Below, piece after piece: positions 24,769 through 33,292 of a stretch of DNA of 37,954 bases; the first letter of the stretch is position 1; every line of letters starts with the position of its first letter. The stretch covers positions 1 to 37,954 of the forward strand of contig NZ_JAOPWY010000081.1 of assembly GCF_025965415.1 (NCBI RefSeq). The letters are read 5' to 3'. The position numbers and the translations under genes were made by a program. A model generated the notes under the pieces. The model worked only from the letters and a program-made list of their open reading frames with translations, searched no databases and was not told the DNA's origin. The DNA is from Nocardioides sp. (GTDB taxonomy: Bacteria > Actinomycetota > Actinomycetes > Propionibacteriales > Nocardioidaceae).

Positions 24769-25959
24769 GTGCCTGTTCAGCAATCGCCGCTGAAGCGGTT
24801 GGAGCGCCACGCCCGCGACCGCGCGCTCGACCCCGCCGTCGTGGAGCAGCGCGGGCAGGACTGGGCCTCGCTCACCTGGAACGAGCTCTACCGTCGCGTC
24901 ATCGACGGCGCCGCCGGCATGATCGAGGCCGGCGTCAACCCCGGACAGGTCGTGGTGATCCGTGTCCCCACCGGCATCCGCCAGCTCGAGCTCGAGCTCG
25001 CCACCCGGGTCGCCGGCGCGGTCCCGCTGCTGCTGCCCGAGCACATGGACCCGCGTGAGGTCGGCCGCCTGCTCGACGAGATCCAGGTGCGCCTGGTGAT
25101 CGTCGACGACGAGAGCCGGCTCGGCCTGCTGCGGTGGGCCGGCCTGACCCAGGCCCAGCTGTTCGAGTGCGACGACCGGTCGTGGGAGCGGTTGCGCGGC
25201 ATGGGTCTCGAGCGCCGCAAGCGCCAGCCCGACGTGCTCTCGTGGGTCGACTCGGTCCGCGGACGTACGCCGTCCAGCGCGGTGCTCGGCCTGCCGCGGG
25301 AGAAGGCGCTCGCCTGGCTCTTCCGCCCCGAGTCGTCCGGCACGCTCGAGGACCTCACGGCCGACGACGTCGTGCTGCTGACGGGGGAGGCGACCGACCG
25401 GTTCACCACGGTCGTGCGTGACGCCCACCTGACGGCCGGCTGCACGCTGGCCTGGGTGGAGACCCCCGCCCAGCTGGAGGCGGCCCTCGCGCACGTCTCC
25501 CCGACGCACCTCCTGCTCGACCACGTCACCGCCAAGGTGCTGGAGGAGCTGCTCGTCGCGGCGACCATCGACGGTGTCCCGTGGCACGAGACTCCGCAGG
25601 AGGTCCTCGAGGCCACGTCGGCGCAGGTCGCCGAGGCACGGCTCCGCGGCCGCACCCGGAAGCTGGCCGCCGACGTCACCGCCCTCGCTCCGTGGTGGGG
25701 TGACCGGCTGCGCGTGCTGGTCCTCGACGCCCGCGTCAACCGCACCATCAGTGGCCTGGCCACCGTGCTGGGCTTCAAGCTCGGTCGCATCGCGCACCAC
25801 CCCGCGATCCGGCTCGACCTGGCGCGGGAGCACTCGGTCGTGGACGTCCCGTCCCCGCCGCCCACCACTCTGGACGCCGACGCGTCCCTGCCCCGACGCG
25901 GTCGCGGCGGAACGGAGCTGGACTCCGCCTTCTCGCTGTCGGGCGCCTCCGGAAGCTGA
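24769..25959 (+). CDS. Degenerate acyl-CoA synthetase-like protein (AMP-binding fold without catalytic motifs)
   Basis: 396 residues from GTG 24769 with GGAGG at 24755-24759. Residues about 8-120 follow the N-terminal subdomain of long-chain acyl-CoA synthetases: LTWNELYRRVIDGAAGMIEAG, then PGQVVVIRVPTGIRQLELEL and AGAVPLLLPEHM. Where the ATP-binding TSGTTGxPKG loop should be, the protein reads DDVVLLTGEATDRFTTVV (about 200-216), with neither the Ser/Thr-Gly loop nor the lysine. No A5 (YGxTE), A7 or A10 motif is found, and the C-terminal swinging domain is absent. The end is low in complexity and charged. The frame itself is clean, so this looks like a kept pseudoenzyme, perhaps binding a CoA ester or acting as a scaffold. 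Function unknown. It lies between menF and menG. Confidence 0.7.
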   Translation: MPVQQSPLKRLERHARDRALDPAVVEQRGQDWASLTWNELYRRVIDGAAGMIEAGVNPGQVVVIRVPTGIRQLELELATRVAGAVPLLLPEHMDPREVGRLLDEIQVRLVIVDDESRLGLLRWAGLTQAQLFECDDRSWERLRGMGLERRKRQPDVLSWVDSVRGRTPSSAVLGLPREKALAWLFRPESSGTLEDLTADDVVLLTGEATDRFTTVVRDAHLTAGCTLAWVETPAQLEAALAHVSPTHLLLDHVTAKVLEELLVAATIDGVPWHETPQEVLEATSAQVAEARLRGRTRKLAADVTALAPWWGDRLRVLVLDARVNRTISGLATVLGFKLGRIAHHPAIRLDLAREHSVVDVPSPPPTTLDADASLPRRGRGGTELDSAFSLSGASGS

Positions 25960-26028
25960 GCTGGCGGGCGCCTCGTCCCGCGAGAACGTCCCCCACGTGC
26001 GGGTCACGCGCTGGATCCCCGACGGGTC

Positions 26029-27048
26029 TCAGGAGCGGTAGACGATCACCTTGTCGCCGATCCGCACCTCGTCGAAGAGCCACTCCACCGCGCCGCGGTC
26101 GCGCACGTTGACGCAGCCGTGGGACGCGCCGCTGTAGCCGTTGGCGGCGAAGTCGGGGGAGTAGTGCACCGCCTGACCGCCCGAGAAGAACATCGCGAAC
26201 GGCATCGAGGTGCCGTAGAGGTTGGACACGTGGTCACGGGACTTGCGGTAGACGGAGAAGGCACCCTCGCGGGTCGGCAGCTCGTCGGACCCGAAGCGCA
26301 CCTCGACGGTGCGGCGCACGACGCCGTCGACCATCCAGCGCAGCGACCGTGACGACTTGTCCACGCACATCGCCCGGCCGGTGGCGCAGCGCGGGTCGAG
26401 CGGTGGCCCGGCGGGGACGATGTTGAAGAGCTCCGCCTTCGTGGGCTCACGGGTCATGTCCTTGAGCCGCGTGAGCGTGCGGCGGTCGACCTGACCGGTG
26501 ACCGGGATCCTGCGTGCGTCCTGGAAGCCGCGCACCGCCTCCACCGTCGAGCGGCCGTAGCGGCCGGTCACCGGGGCGTCGTACCAGCGCACCTGCTCGA
26601 GCCGGGCCTGGACCTGGCGCACCCACATGCCGGTGTCGCCGCGCTGGAGCAGGGGGCGACCGGGCTGGTAGACGTTGTGCAGCGCGTCGGACGTGGGCTC
26701 GGTGGTGAGCGACACGAGCGTGAGCCAGGTGCGCTCGTCGACCACGCCGTCGGCGGTCCACCCGCGGCGCCGCTGGAGGGTGGCCACGCCGGCGCGAGTC
26801 TCCTCGTCGAAGCGGTTGGTCACGACCTCGGAGTGCAGGTCGAGCTGGTGGAGCCGGCTCTGCAGCACGCGCACCCGCCACCCGGTGTCACCCGGGCGCA
26901 TCGGGGCGAACCCGGCCTGCGATGACGCTGCCGCGGACGCCGGCGTGGTCGACGCCGTCACCGCCGCGAGGGCCGTCGTCGCGCACAGCAGGGCCAGCAG
27001 GAGCGCGATCGTGCGCGGTGACGCGGAACGTGGGACACGTCGTGGCAT
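26029..27048 (-). CDS. L,D-transpeptidase with two peptidoglycan-binding domains
   Basis: 339 residues from ATG 27048; GGAGG lies 6 bases upstream, and a signal peptide follows (RTIALLLALLCATTALAAVTA). Two PG_binding_1 repeats are visible: MRPGDTGWRVRVLQSRLHQL with DEETRAGVATLQRRRG, and LQRGDTGMWVRQVQARLEQV with STVEAVRGFQDARRIPVTG. The C-terminal YkuD domain has HYSPDFAANGYSGASHGCVNVRD with the catalytic Cys312 and its His. Such enzymes form 3-3 crosslinks in peptidoglycan or attach proteins to it; the order of domains suggests a secreted or wall-bound enzyme. A longer frame to 27105 lacks a ribosome binding site. Convergent with the pseudo-synthetase gene and divergent from menG. Confidence 0.93.
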   Translation of the reverse strand: MPRRVPRSASPRTIALLLALLCATTALAAVTASTTPASAAASSQAGFAPMRPGDTGWRVRVLQSRLHQLDLHSEVVTNRFDEETRAGVATLQRRRGWTADGVVDERTWLTLVSLTTEPTSDALHNVYQPGRPLLQRGDTGMWVRQVQARLEQVRWYDAPVTGRYGRSTVEAVRGFQDARRIPVTGQVDRRTLTRLKDMTREPTKAELFNIVPAGPPLDPRCATGRAMCVDKSSRSLRWMVDGVVRRTVEVRFGSDELPTREGAFSVYRKSRDHVSNLYGTSMPFAMFFSGGQAVHYSPDFAANGYSGASHGCVNVRDRGAVEWLFDEVRIGDKVIVYRS

Positions 27049-27112
27049 GTGGATCCTCCCCGGGATGCCGGTCGGCCCGGCAAGTGTAGGGACGCGGTGG
27101 GACACCCCCGCG

Positions 27113-27143
27113 TTGCACCCGCCCGGCCTCGGACGCCTACGCT
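27113..27143 (+). promoter_or_regulatory. Promoter of menG
   Basis: TTGCAC (27113-27118) and TACGCT (27138-27143), 19 bases apart; the latter ends 6 bases before GTG 27150. No ribosome binding site, so a leaderless message is likely. Confidence 0.55.
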
Positions 27144-27149
27144 CGGCGC

Positions 27150-27839
27150 GTGGCCCGCGCTGACCTGGACAAGCAACCTTCCGACGTACGTCGCATGTTC
27201 GACACCGTGGCCAAGCGCTACGACCTCACCAACGACCTGATGACGGCTGGGATCCAGCGCAGCTGGCGCCGCTCGATGGTCGAGGCCGTCGGTCCGCGCC
27301 GGGGGGACCTGGTCCTCGACCTCGCCGCCGGCACCGGCTGCTCGAGCGAGCCCTTCACCGCCCACGGCGCCACCGCCGTGCCGTGCGACTTCTCCGTCGG
27401 CATGCTGCGCCAGGGCAAGAAGGACCGACCGGGCCTGCCGTTCGTGGCCGGCGACGGCACCCGGCTGCCGTTCCTCGACGACACCTTCGACGCGGTCACC
27501 ATCAGCTACGGCCTGCGCAACTTCGTCGACCCCGTGGCCGGCCTGAAGGAGATGCTCCGCGTCACCCGTCCCGGTGGCCGACTCGTGGTGTGCGAGTTCA
27601 GCCGGCCGACCAACGGCGCCCTGCGCACGGTCTACCTCGACGGCTTCATGCGGGCGCTGCCCCGGATCGCCTCCGTCACGGCGAGTGCCGCGGACGCCTA
27701 CGTCTACCTCGCCGAGTCGATCCGCGCCTGGCCCGACCAGCCGGGTCTCGCCCAGATGATGGCCGAGGCGGGCTGGCAGCGGCCCGAGTGGCGCAACCTG
27801 ACCGGAGGCATCGTCGCGCTCCACCGGGCCACTGCCTGA
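27150..27839 (+). CDS. menG: Demethylmenaquinone methyltransferase
   Basis: 229 residues from GTG 27150. It is a UbiE/MenG class I SAM methyltransferase that makes menaquinone from demethylmenaquinone, the last step after MenA. Visible are [20 protein letters not shown] at the N-terminus, the SAM loop [34 protein letters not shown] with the UbiE signature, and [15 protein letters not shown] near the end. A role in ubiquinone synthesis is unlikely because the neighbours belong to the menaquinone pathway. Length is normal. It is followed by a hairpin and then by the nuo promoter region. Confidence 0.95.
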   Translation: MARADLDKQPSDVRRMFDTVAKRYDLTNDLMTAGIQRSWRRSMVEAVGPRRGDLVLDLAAGTGCSSEPFTAHGATAVPCDFSVGMLRQGKKDRPGLPFVAGDGTRLPFLDDTFDAVTISYGLRNFVDPVAGLKEMLRVTRPGGRLVVCEFSRPTNGALRTVYLDGFMRALPRIASVTASAADAYVYLAESIRAWPDQPGLAQMMAEAGWQRPEWRNLTGGIVALHRATA

Positions 27840-27840
27840 C

Positions 27841-27897
27841 TCGTCCATACCCCGGTCCGGCGGCCGTCCCCCGGTGCGACCGGGTCGTGGTGGACGA
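27841..27897 (+). terminator. Candidate terminator after menG
   Basis: Nested stems: TCGTCCA (27841-27847) with TGGACGA (27891-27897), and CCCGGT (27851-27856) with ACCGGG (27879-27884). It begins right after the menG stop. No T-run. Placed to separate menG from the nuo operon. The remaining gap up to nuoA holds the nuo promoter and a probable Rex operator; an A/T-richer patch at about 27923-27955 has no clear role. Confidence 0.45.
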
Positions 27898-27991
27898 CGC
27901 CGTACGCGCCGAGCTCCGCAGCAGAATTAGCGCACGCTCCCGTTGCCTTAATGCGCAGGTCAGCACGGCAAATCCCCGTGCAGACCCCGAC

Positions 27992-28021
27992 GTGACGCAC
28001 GCCGCATTGCAGTCCTAGACT
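27992..28021 (+). promoter_or_regulatory. Promoter of the nuo operon
   Basis: -35-like GTGACG (27992-27997) and -10 TAGACT (28016-28021) with an 18-base spacer. Transcription would start near 28028, giving a leader of about 75 bases before nuoA, unlike the leaderless genes nearby. The Rex-type operator lies just after the expected start. Confidence 0.55.
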
Positions 28022-28036
28022 GTGGCTCGCGCCACT

Positions 28037-28052
28037 CGTGAAGCCGTTCACA
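28037..28052 (+). promoter_or_regulatory. Probable Rex (redox repressor) operator
   Basis: CGTGAAGCCGTTCACA holds the perfect palindromic halves GTGAA and TTCAC four bases apart. The Streptomyces Rex operator, as I recall it, is TGTGAACGCGTTCACA; 13 of 16 positions agree. Rex senses NADH/NAD+ and in Streptomyces represses nuo, cyd and rex-hem genes. Location about 10 bases after the predicted start of transcription suits a roadblock or occlusion repressor. No rex gene is in this window. Confidence 0.65.
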
Positions 28053-28103
28053 AGGTCACATGTCTTCACTCCAACCGGGCGCCGGTCCTCCGGAAGGGAA
28101 GCG

Positions 28104-28463
28104 ATGGAGCTCTACACGCCGGTCCTCGCTCTGGCACTGATCGCGACGGGCTTCGCGGTCTTCTCCGTGGCCATGAGCGCGCTCATCGGCCCCAAGCGCT
28201 ACAACCGGGCCAAGCTCGACTCCTACGAGTGCGGCATCGAGCCGACTCCGCAGCCCATCGGCGGCGGACGCATCCCGGTGAAGTACTTCATCACCGCGAT
28301 GCTCTTCATCGTCTTCGACATCGAGATCATCTTCCTCTACCCGTGGGCCGTGCACTTCGACGCGATGCGCGTCTTCGGGCTGGTCGAGATGGTCCTGTTC
28401 ATCGCCACTGTCTTCGTCGCGTACGCCTATGTCTGGCGCCGCGGCGGCCTCGACTGGGACTGA
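28104..28463 (+). CDS. nuoA: NADH-quinone oxidoreductase subunit A
   Basis: 119 residues from ATG 28104 (GGAAGGGAAG just upstream). Three membrane helices; the family motifs [42 protein letters not shown] are seen in order, including the conserved acidic residues of the loop and helix 2, given here as separate well-known parts of one stretch. NuoA is part of the quinone-site region of the membrane arm of complex I. First gene of a long nuo operon; nuoB starts 11 bases after its stop. Confidence 0.96.
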   Translation: MELYTPVLALALIATGFAVFSVAMSALIGPKRYNRAKLDSYECGIEPTPQPIGGGRIPVKYFITAMLFIVFDIEIIFLYPWAVHFDAMRVFGLVEMVLFIATVFVAYAYVWRRGGLDWD

Positions 28464-28473
28464 GGAGTCACCC

Positions 28474-29028
28474 ATGGGACTTGAAGAGAAGCTGCCCAGC
28501 GGCGTCCTGCTGACCACCGTCGAGGGCGTTGCTGGCTACATGCGCAAGGCGTCGTTCTGGCCCGCGACCTTCGGCCTGGCCTGCTGCGCCATCGAGATGA
28601 TGACCACCGGCGGCCCCAAGTACGACCTCGCGCGCTTCGGCATGGAGGTCTTCCGGGCCAGCCCGCGCCAGGCCGACCTGATGATCGTCGCCGGCCGCGT
28701 GAGCCAGAAGATGGCCCCCGTCCTGCGCCAGATCTACGACCAGATGCCCGAGCCCAAGTGGGTCCTCGCGATGGGCGTCTGCGCCTCGTCGGGCGGCATG
28801 TTCAACAACTACGCCGTCGTCCAGGGCGTCGACCACATCGTCCCCGTCGACATGTACCTCCCCGGCTGCCCGCCGCGCCCGGAGATGCTGATCGACGCGA
28901 TCCTCAAGCTCCACGACCAGGTCCAGGCCACCAAGCTCGGGGCCAACCGTCGTGAGGAGATCGCCGAGCTCGAGACCGCCGCGCTGCGCGCGCTGCCCAC
29001 CTCGGAGATGAAGGGCCTGCTGCGGTGA
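28474..29028 (+). CDS. nuoB: NADH-quinone oxidoreductase subunit B
   Basis: 184 residues from ATG 28474; GAGGAG (28462-28467) lies 6 bases upstream. NuoB carries cluster N2, which hands electrons to menaquinone. The four ligands are visible: adjacent Cys37-Cys38 in [10 protein letters not shown], Cys103 in [10 protein letters not shown] and Cys132 in [10 protein letters not shown]. The C-terminal 20 residues form a charged helix. Its TGA overlaps the nuoC GTG (GTGA), coupling translation. Confidence 0.97.
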   Translation: MGLEEKLPSGVLLTTVEGVAGYMRKASFWPATFGLACCAIEMMTTGGPKYDLARFGMEVFRASPRQADLMIVAGRVSQKMAPVLRQIYDQMPEPKWVLAMGVCASSGGMFNNYAVVQGVDHIVPVDMYLPGCPPRPEMLIDAILKLHDQVQATKLGANRREEIAELETAALRALPTSEMKGLLR

Positions 29029-29843
29029 GCGACGACAAGACCGACGACAAGACCGACAAGAACGAGTCCGCCCGGCCCGCCGAGGAGCGCAACCTCGAGG
29101 CGGCCAAGGACAGGACCGGCACCGGCAGCGGCGTCGAGCAGCCCGCCCCCGAGCAGTCGCCGGAGAACCTCCCGGCCCCCACGGGCGAGGTCCACGCGGT
29201 CGGTGAGCGCCGCGGCATGTTCGGCATCTCCGGCACCGGTGACACGTCCGGCTACGGCGGGCTCGTCAGCGCCAAAATGTTCCCGGCGCCCTCGGCGAAG
29301 CCCTACGGCGGCTGGTTCGACGAGGTGTCCGACGCCCTCGAGGCGCGGCTCGAGGCCACCGACCTCACCTCCGCGATCGAGAGCGTCGTGGTCCACCGCG
29401 GCGAGATCACCTTTCACGTGCGCCGCGAGGACCTGGCCTTCGTGGGGCAGATGCTGCGCGACGACGAGGCGCTGCGCTTCGAGTTCTGCTCGGGCGTCAG
29501 CGGCGTCCACTACCCCGACGACGCGGGGCGCGAGCTGCACGCCGTCTACCACCTCACCTCGATGACCCACAACCGGCGCATCCGGCTCGAGGTGACCGCC
29601 CCGGACGACGACCCGCACATCCCCAGCCTGGTGAGCATCTATCCCACCCTCGACTGGCACGAGCGCGAGACGTACGACATGTTCGGGCTGATCTTCGACG
29701 GTCATCCCGCTCTGACCCGGGTCCTCATGCCCGACGACTGGCCGGGGCACCCGCAGCGCAAGGACTACCCGCTCGGCGGGATCCCCGTGGAGTACAAGGG
29801 CGGCAGCATCCCGCCGCCCGACCAGCGCAGGAGCTACAACTGA
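29025..29843 (+). CDS. nuoC: NADH-quinone oxidoreductase subunit C
   Basis: 272 residues, GTG 29025 overlapping nuoB. The 30-kDa subunit signature [16 protein letters not shown] followed by [17 protein letters not shown] is complete, and the core domain starts near residue 95. The first 60 residues are highly charged and Pro-rich, with a short [10 protein letters not shown] repeat, and look disordered; such extensions are common in actinobacterial NuoC. NuoC joins NuoD in the connecting module near the quinone site. The stop shares bases with an ATG (TGATG) opening a mini-ORF in the repeat element that separates it from nuoD. Confidence 0.96.
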   Translation: MSDDKTDDKTDKNESARPAEERNLEAAKDRTGTGSGVEQPAPEQSPENLPAPTGEVHAVGERRGMFGISGTGDTSGYGGLVSAKMFPAPSAKPYGGWFDEVSDALEARLEATDLTSAIESVVVHRGEITFHVRREDLAFVGQMLRDDEALRFEFCSGVSGVHYPDDAGRELHAVYHLTSMTHNRRIRLEVTAPDDDPHIPSLVSIYPTLDWHERETYDMFGLIFDGHPALTRVLMPDDWPGHPQRKDYPLGGIPVEYKGGSIPPPDQRRSYN

Positions 29844-29845
29844 TG

Positions 29846-29911
29846 GCACCCCACGACGTTCTTCTTCTCCTCCGCTTCGCCCCCCCGGCGAACAACGCCG
29901 CGGGGACCCCG
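29846..29911 (+). repeat. Nuo junction hairpin element, copy A (nuoC/nuoD)
   Basis: Starts GCACCCCAC and ends GGGGACCCCGC. Stem: CCCC (29849-29852) with GGGG (29902-29905), an A.C mismatch, then CGACGTT (29854-29860) with AACGCCG (29894-29900) having one mismatch. The loop is pyrimidine-rich with CTCCTCCGCTTCGCC. About 20 further bases follow before nuoD, holding its own GGAG. An in-frame mini-ORF of 30 codons (29843-29935) opens at the nuoC stop (TGATG) and closes at the nuoD start (ATGA). Copies B and C lie at 33226 and 37604. Confidence 0.75.
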
Positions 29912-29931
29912 CCCCTCTGGAGTGATGTGGC

Positions 29932-31272
29932 ATGACCACAGAGCAGGACTTCTACTCGGCACCCGGTGAGACCAGCCAGGGCCGCGTCTTCACCGTGACC
30001 GGCCAGGACTGGGACTCGATCACGCAGAGCATCGGCGAGTCCGCCGAGGAGCGGGTCGTGGTCAACATGGGTCCGCAGCACCCGTCGACCCACGGCGTGC
30101 TCCGCCTGATCCTCGAGCTCGAGGGCGAGACGGTCACCGAGGCCCGGTGCGGCATCGGCTACCTCCACACGGGCATCGAGAAGAACATGGAGTACCGCTC
30201 CTGGGTCCAGGGGACGACCTTCTGCACCCGGATGGACTACCTCTCCCCGTTCTACAACGAGATGGCCTACGTCCTGGGCGTCGAGCGCCTGCTCGACATC
30301 GAGGACGAGATCCCGGAGAAGGCGGAGGTGATGCGGGTCCTGCTGATGGAGCTCAACCGCATCTCCTCGCACCTGGTCTGCATCGCCACCGGCGGCATGG
30401 AGATCGGCGCGCTGACCGTCATGACGATCGGCTTCCGTGAGCGCGAGCTGGTGCTCGACCTGTTCGAGCTGATCACCGGCCTGCGGATGAACCACGCGTT
30501 CATCCGCCCCGGCGGTGTGGCCCAGGACCTGCCGCCCGGTGCGCTCGACGAGATCCGCGACTTCATCGTGCTGATGAAGAAGCGCCTGCCCGAGTACGCC
30601 GCGCTCTGCAACGCCAACCCGATCTTCAAGGGTCGCCTCGAGGGCGTCGGCCATCTCGACCTGGCCGGCTGCCTGGCGCTCGGCCTCACCGGCCCGGTGC
30701 TCCGCTCGACCGGCTACGCCTGGGACCTGCGCAAGACCCAGCCCTACAGCGGCTATGAGGACTACGACTTCGAGGTCCAGACCTGGGACACCTGCGACTC
30801 CTACGGCCGGTTCCGCATCCGGCTCAACGAGATGTGGGAGTCGCTCAAGATCGTCGAGCAGGCGGTCGACCGTCTCGCCGGCCTCGAGGGCGCCCCCGTG
30901 ATGGTCGGCGACAAGAAGATTGCGTGGCCCAGCCAGCTCGCCATCGGCAGCGACGGCCTGGGCAACAGCCTCGACCACATCCGCCACATCATGGGTGAGT
31001 CGATGGAGGCGCTGATCCACCACTTCAAGCTGGTCACCGAGGGCTTCCGGGTCCCGGCGGGCCAGGCCTACGTGCCGATCGAGTCCCCCCGCGGCGAGCT
31101 GGGCGCCCACGTCGTCTCCGACGGCGGTACGCGTCCCTTCCGCGCGCACTTCCGCGACCCGTCCTTCACCAACCTGCAGGCGACGAGCGTGATGAGCGAG
31201 GGCGGCATGGTCGCCGACGTGATCGTCGCCATCGCCTCCATCGACCCCGTCATGGGAGGAGTCGACCGATGA
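29932..31272 (+). CDS. nuoD: NADH-quinone oxidoreductase subunit D
   Basis: 446 residues from ATG 29932, GGAG about 9 bases upstream. The 49-kDa subunit shapes the quinone cavity next to cluster N2. Visible: [21 protein letters not shown] as its known opening, [16 protein letters not shown] with the His and Tyr region that contacts quinone, [25 protein letters not shown], and the C-terminal [21 protein letters not shown] with the family's arginine. The first 40 residues are an actinobacterial extension. It ends in an ATGA overlap with nuoE. Confidence 0.97.
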   Translation: MTTEQDFYSAPGETSQGRVFTVTGQDWDSITQSIGESAEERVVVNMGPQHPSTHGVLRLILELEGETVTEARCGIGYLHTGIEKNMEYRSWVQGTTFCTRMDYLSPFYNEMAYVLGVERLLDIEDEIPEKAEVMRVLLMELNRISSHLVCIATGGMEIGALTVMTIGFRERELVLDLFELITGLRMNHAFIRPGGVAQDLPPGALDEIRDFIVLMKKRLPEYAALCNANPIFKGRLEGVGHLDLAGCLALGLTGPVLRSTGYAWDLRKTQPYSGYEDYDFEVQTWDTCDSYGRFRIRLNEMWESLKIVEQAVDRLAGLEGAPVMVGDKKIAWPSQLAIGSDGLGNSLDHIRHIMGESMEALIHHFKLVTEGFRVPAGQAYVPIESPRGELGAHVVSDGGTRPFRAHFRDPSFTNLQATSVMSEGGMVADVIVAIASIDPVMGGVDR

Positions 31273-31922
31273 GTCAGCTCGACGAGAAGACCTGGGACGA
31301 GCTGCGCGAGATCGCGGCCCGCTACCCGGAGGCGCGCTCCGGACTGCTCCCGATGCTGCACCTGGTGCAGTCGGTCGAGGGCCGGGTCACCCCCGAGGCC
31401 ATCGAGGCGTGCGCCGAGGTCCTCGGCATCAGCGCCGCCGAGGTCAACGGCGTCGCGACCTTCTACACGATGTACAAGCGCAAGCCCGTCGGCGACTACC
31501 ACGTCGGCGTCTGCACCAACACCCTGTGCGCGGTGATGGGCGGCGACCTGATCTTCGAGCGGCTCAAGGAGCACCTCGACGTCGGCAACGACGAGACCAG
31601 TGCCGACGGCAAGATCACGCTCGAGCACATCGAGTGCAACGCGGCCTGCGACTACGCCCCGGTGATGATGGTCAACTGGGAGTTCATGGACAACCAGACC
31701 CCCGAGTCGGCCGTCCAGGCGATCGACGACCTGCGTGCGGGCAACCCGGTCCACTCGACGCGGGGTCCGCAGCTGTGCACCTGGCGCGAGGCCGAGCGCG
31801 TGCTCGCCGGCTTCCCCGACGACCGCGCCGACGAGGGTCCGACCGCCGGTCCCGCCTCGCTCGCCGGCCTGAAGATCGCCCGCGAGAACGGCTGGACCGC
31901 CCCGGAGGAGAACCATGGCTGA
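31269..31922 (+). CDS. nuoE: NADH-quinone oxidoreductase subunit E
   Basis: 217 residues, ATG 31269 overlapping the nuoD stop. This 24-kDa subunit carries the [2Fe-2S] cluster N1a: ligands Cys82 and Cys87 ([13 protein letters not shown]) and Cys123 and Cys127 ([16 protein letters not shown]). The helical N-terminus ([25 protein letters not shown]) is typical. The last 50 residues are an extension that probably binds neighbouring subunits. It overlaps the nuoF ATG by 8 bases. Confidence 0.96.
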   Translation: MSQLDEKTWDELREIAARYPEARSGLLPMLHLVQSVEGRVTPEAIEACAEVLGISAAEVNGVATFYTMYKRKPVGDYHVGVCTNTLCAVMGGDLIFERLKEHLDVGNDETSADGKITLEHIECNAACDYAPVMMVNWEFMDNQTPESAVQAIDDLRAGNPVHSTRGPQLCTWREAERVLAGFPDDRADEGPTAGPASLAGLKIARENGWTAPEENHG

Positions 31923-33225
31923 CACGCTGACCCCGGTCCTCACGGACAACTGGGACACCGAGCGCGCCTGGACCATGGCCGCCTACGAGGAGCGCGGTGG
32001 CTACGCCGCCCTCGACAAGGCCTTCGCGATGTCCCCCGACGACGTGATCAACGCCGTCAAGGAGTCCGGACTCCGTGGCCGCGGTGGCGCCGGCTTCCCC
32101 ACGGGCATGAAGTGGGGCTTCATCCCGCAGGACAACCCGAGGCCCAAGTACCTCGTCGTCAACGCCGACGAGTCGGAGCCGGGCACCTGCAAGGACATCC
32201 CGCTGATGATGGCGACCCCGCACACGCTGGTCGAGGGCGTCATCGTCAGCTCCTACGCGATCCGCGCCAACACCGCGTTCATCTACGTCCGCGGCGAGGT
32301 GCTCCACGTCGTACGCCGCCTGCAGCGCGCGGTGCAGGAGGCCTACCTCGCGGGCCACCTCGGCAAGAACATCCACGGCTCGGGCTACGACCTCGACCTG
32401 ATCGTCCACGCCGGTGCCGGCGCCTACATCTGCGGCGAGGAGACGGCGCTGCTCGAGGGACTCGAGGGCCGGCGCGGCCAACCCCGCCTGCGCCCGCCGT
32501 TCCCCGCCGTCGCCGGCCTCTACGCCAGCCCGACCGTGATCAACAACGTCGAGTCGATCGCCTCGGTCCCGGCGATCCTGACCCACGGCGCCGCGTGGTT
32601 CGCCTCGATGGGCACCGAGAAGTCCCAGGGCCACGGCATCTTCAGCCTCTCGGGCCACATCACCAACCCCGGCCAGTACGAAGCCCCGCTGGGGATCACC
32701 CTGCGCGAGCTCATCGACCTGGCCGGCGGCATGCGTGAGGGCCACGAGCTGAAGTTCTGGACCCCCGGCGGCTCCAGCACCCCGCTGCTGACGCCCGAGC
32801 ACCTCGACGTGCCCCTCGACTTCGAGTCGGTCGGCGCGGCGGGCTCCATGCTCGGCACCCGTGCCCTGCAGCTCTTCGACGAGACCACGTGCGTGGTCCG
32901 CGCGGTGCTGCGGTGGACCGAGTTCTACAAGCACGAGTCCTGCGGCAAGTGCACCCCGTGCCGCGAGGGCACGTGGTGGCTGACCCAGACGCTCGCCCGC
33001 CTGGAGAAGGGGCAGGGCACCGAGGAGGACCTCGACCTGCTGCTCGACCAGTGCGACAACATCCTCGGCCGCTCGTTCTGCGCGCTCGGCGACGGTGCGA
33101 CCAGCCCGATCTCCAGCTCGATCCAGCACTTCCGCGACGAGTACCTCGCGCACCTCACCCACGGCGGTTGCCCGTTCGACCCCGCCGCCTCCACCGTCTT
33201 CGCACCCGTGGGAGCCGAAGCATGA
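31915..33225 (+). CDS. nuoF: NADH-quinone oxidoreductase subunit F
   Basis: 436 residues from ATG 31915. NuoF oxidises NADH through FMN and passes electrons to cluster N3. The NADH/FMN loop [10 protein letters not shown] is at 55-64, a second glycine-rich part at [20 protein letters not shown], and the N3 ligands at Cys343, Cys346, Cys349 ([11 protein letters not shown]) and Cys389 (SFCALGDGA). Length and motifs are standard. Its TGA shares bases with an ATG that opens the mini-ORF in copy B of the nuo junction element. Confidence 0.97.
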   Translation: MADTLTPVLTDNWDTERAWTMAAYEERGGYAALDKAFAMSPDDVINAVKESGLRGRGGAGFPTGMKWGFIPQDNPRPKYLVVNADESEPGTCKDIPLMMATPHTLVEGVIVSSYAIRANTAFIYVRGEVLHVVRRLQRAVQEAYLAGHLGKNIHGSGYDLDLIVHAGAGAYICGEETALLEGLEGRRGQPRLRPPFPAVAGLYASPTVINNVESIASVPAILTHGAAWFASMGTEKSQGHGIFSLSGHITNPGQYEAPLGITLRELIDLAGGMREGHELKFWTPGGSSTPLLTPEHLDVPLDFESVGAAGSMLGTRALQLFDETTCVVRAVLRWTEFYKHESCGKCTPCREGTWWLTQTLARLEKGQGTEEDLDLLLDQCDNILGRSFCALGDGATSPISSSIQHFRDEYLAHLTHGGCPFDPAASTVFAPVGAEA

Positions 33226-33292
33226 GCACCCCACAGAGTCCTGCGACTCCTCCGCTTCGCTCCTCCCTCACACAACTCTGCGAGGACCCCGC
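33226..33292 (+). repeat. Nuo junction hairpin element, copy B (nuoF/nuoG), holding the nuoG ribosome binding site
   Basis: Starts GCACCCCAC, ends AGGACCCCGC. Stem: CAGAGT (33234-33239) with ACTCTG (33275-33280), and outer C's at 33229-33232 with G's at 33282-33285 with one mismatch. The GAGGA (33282-33286) before nuoG ATG 33293 is part of the 3' arm, spacer 6, so a folded RNA would hide it. The mini-ORF 33222-33296 (24 codons) overlaps nuoF's stop and nuoG's start, both as ATGA. The 6-mer GCATGA occurs at both borders (33220-33225 and 33291-33296). Confidence 0.8.

Noticed and set aside
25960..26028. Hairpin between the convergent pseudo-synthetase and L,D-transpeptidase genes
   Set aside because: Only a weak GCGGG/CCCGC stem of five pairs was seen, too little in DNA of this composition.
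29846..29911. Reading the nuo junction elements as coding extensions of nuoC, nuoF or nuoI
   Set aside because: Each upstream gene ends with its stop before the element, and the shared core is read in a different phase in each copy, so the similarity is at the nucleotide level.
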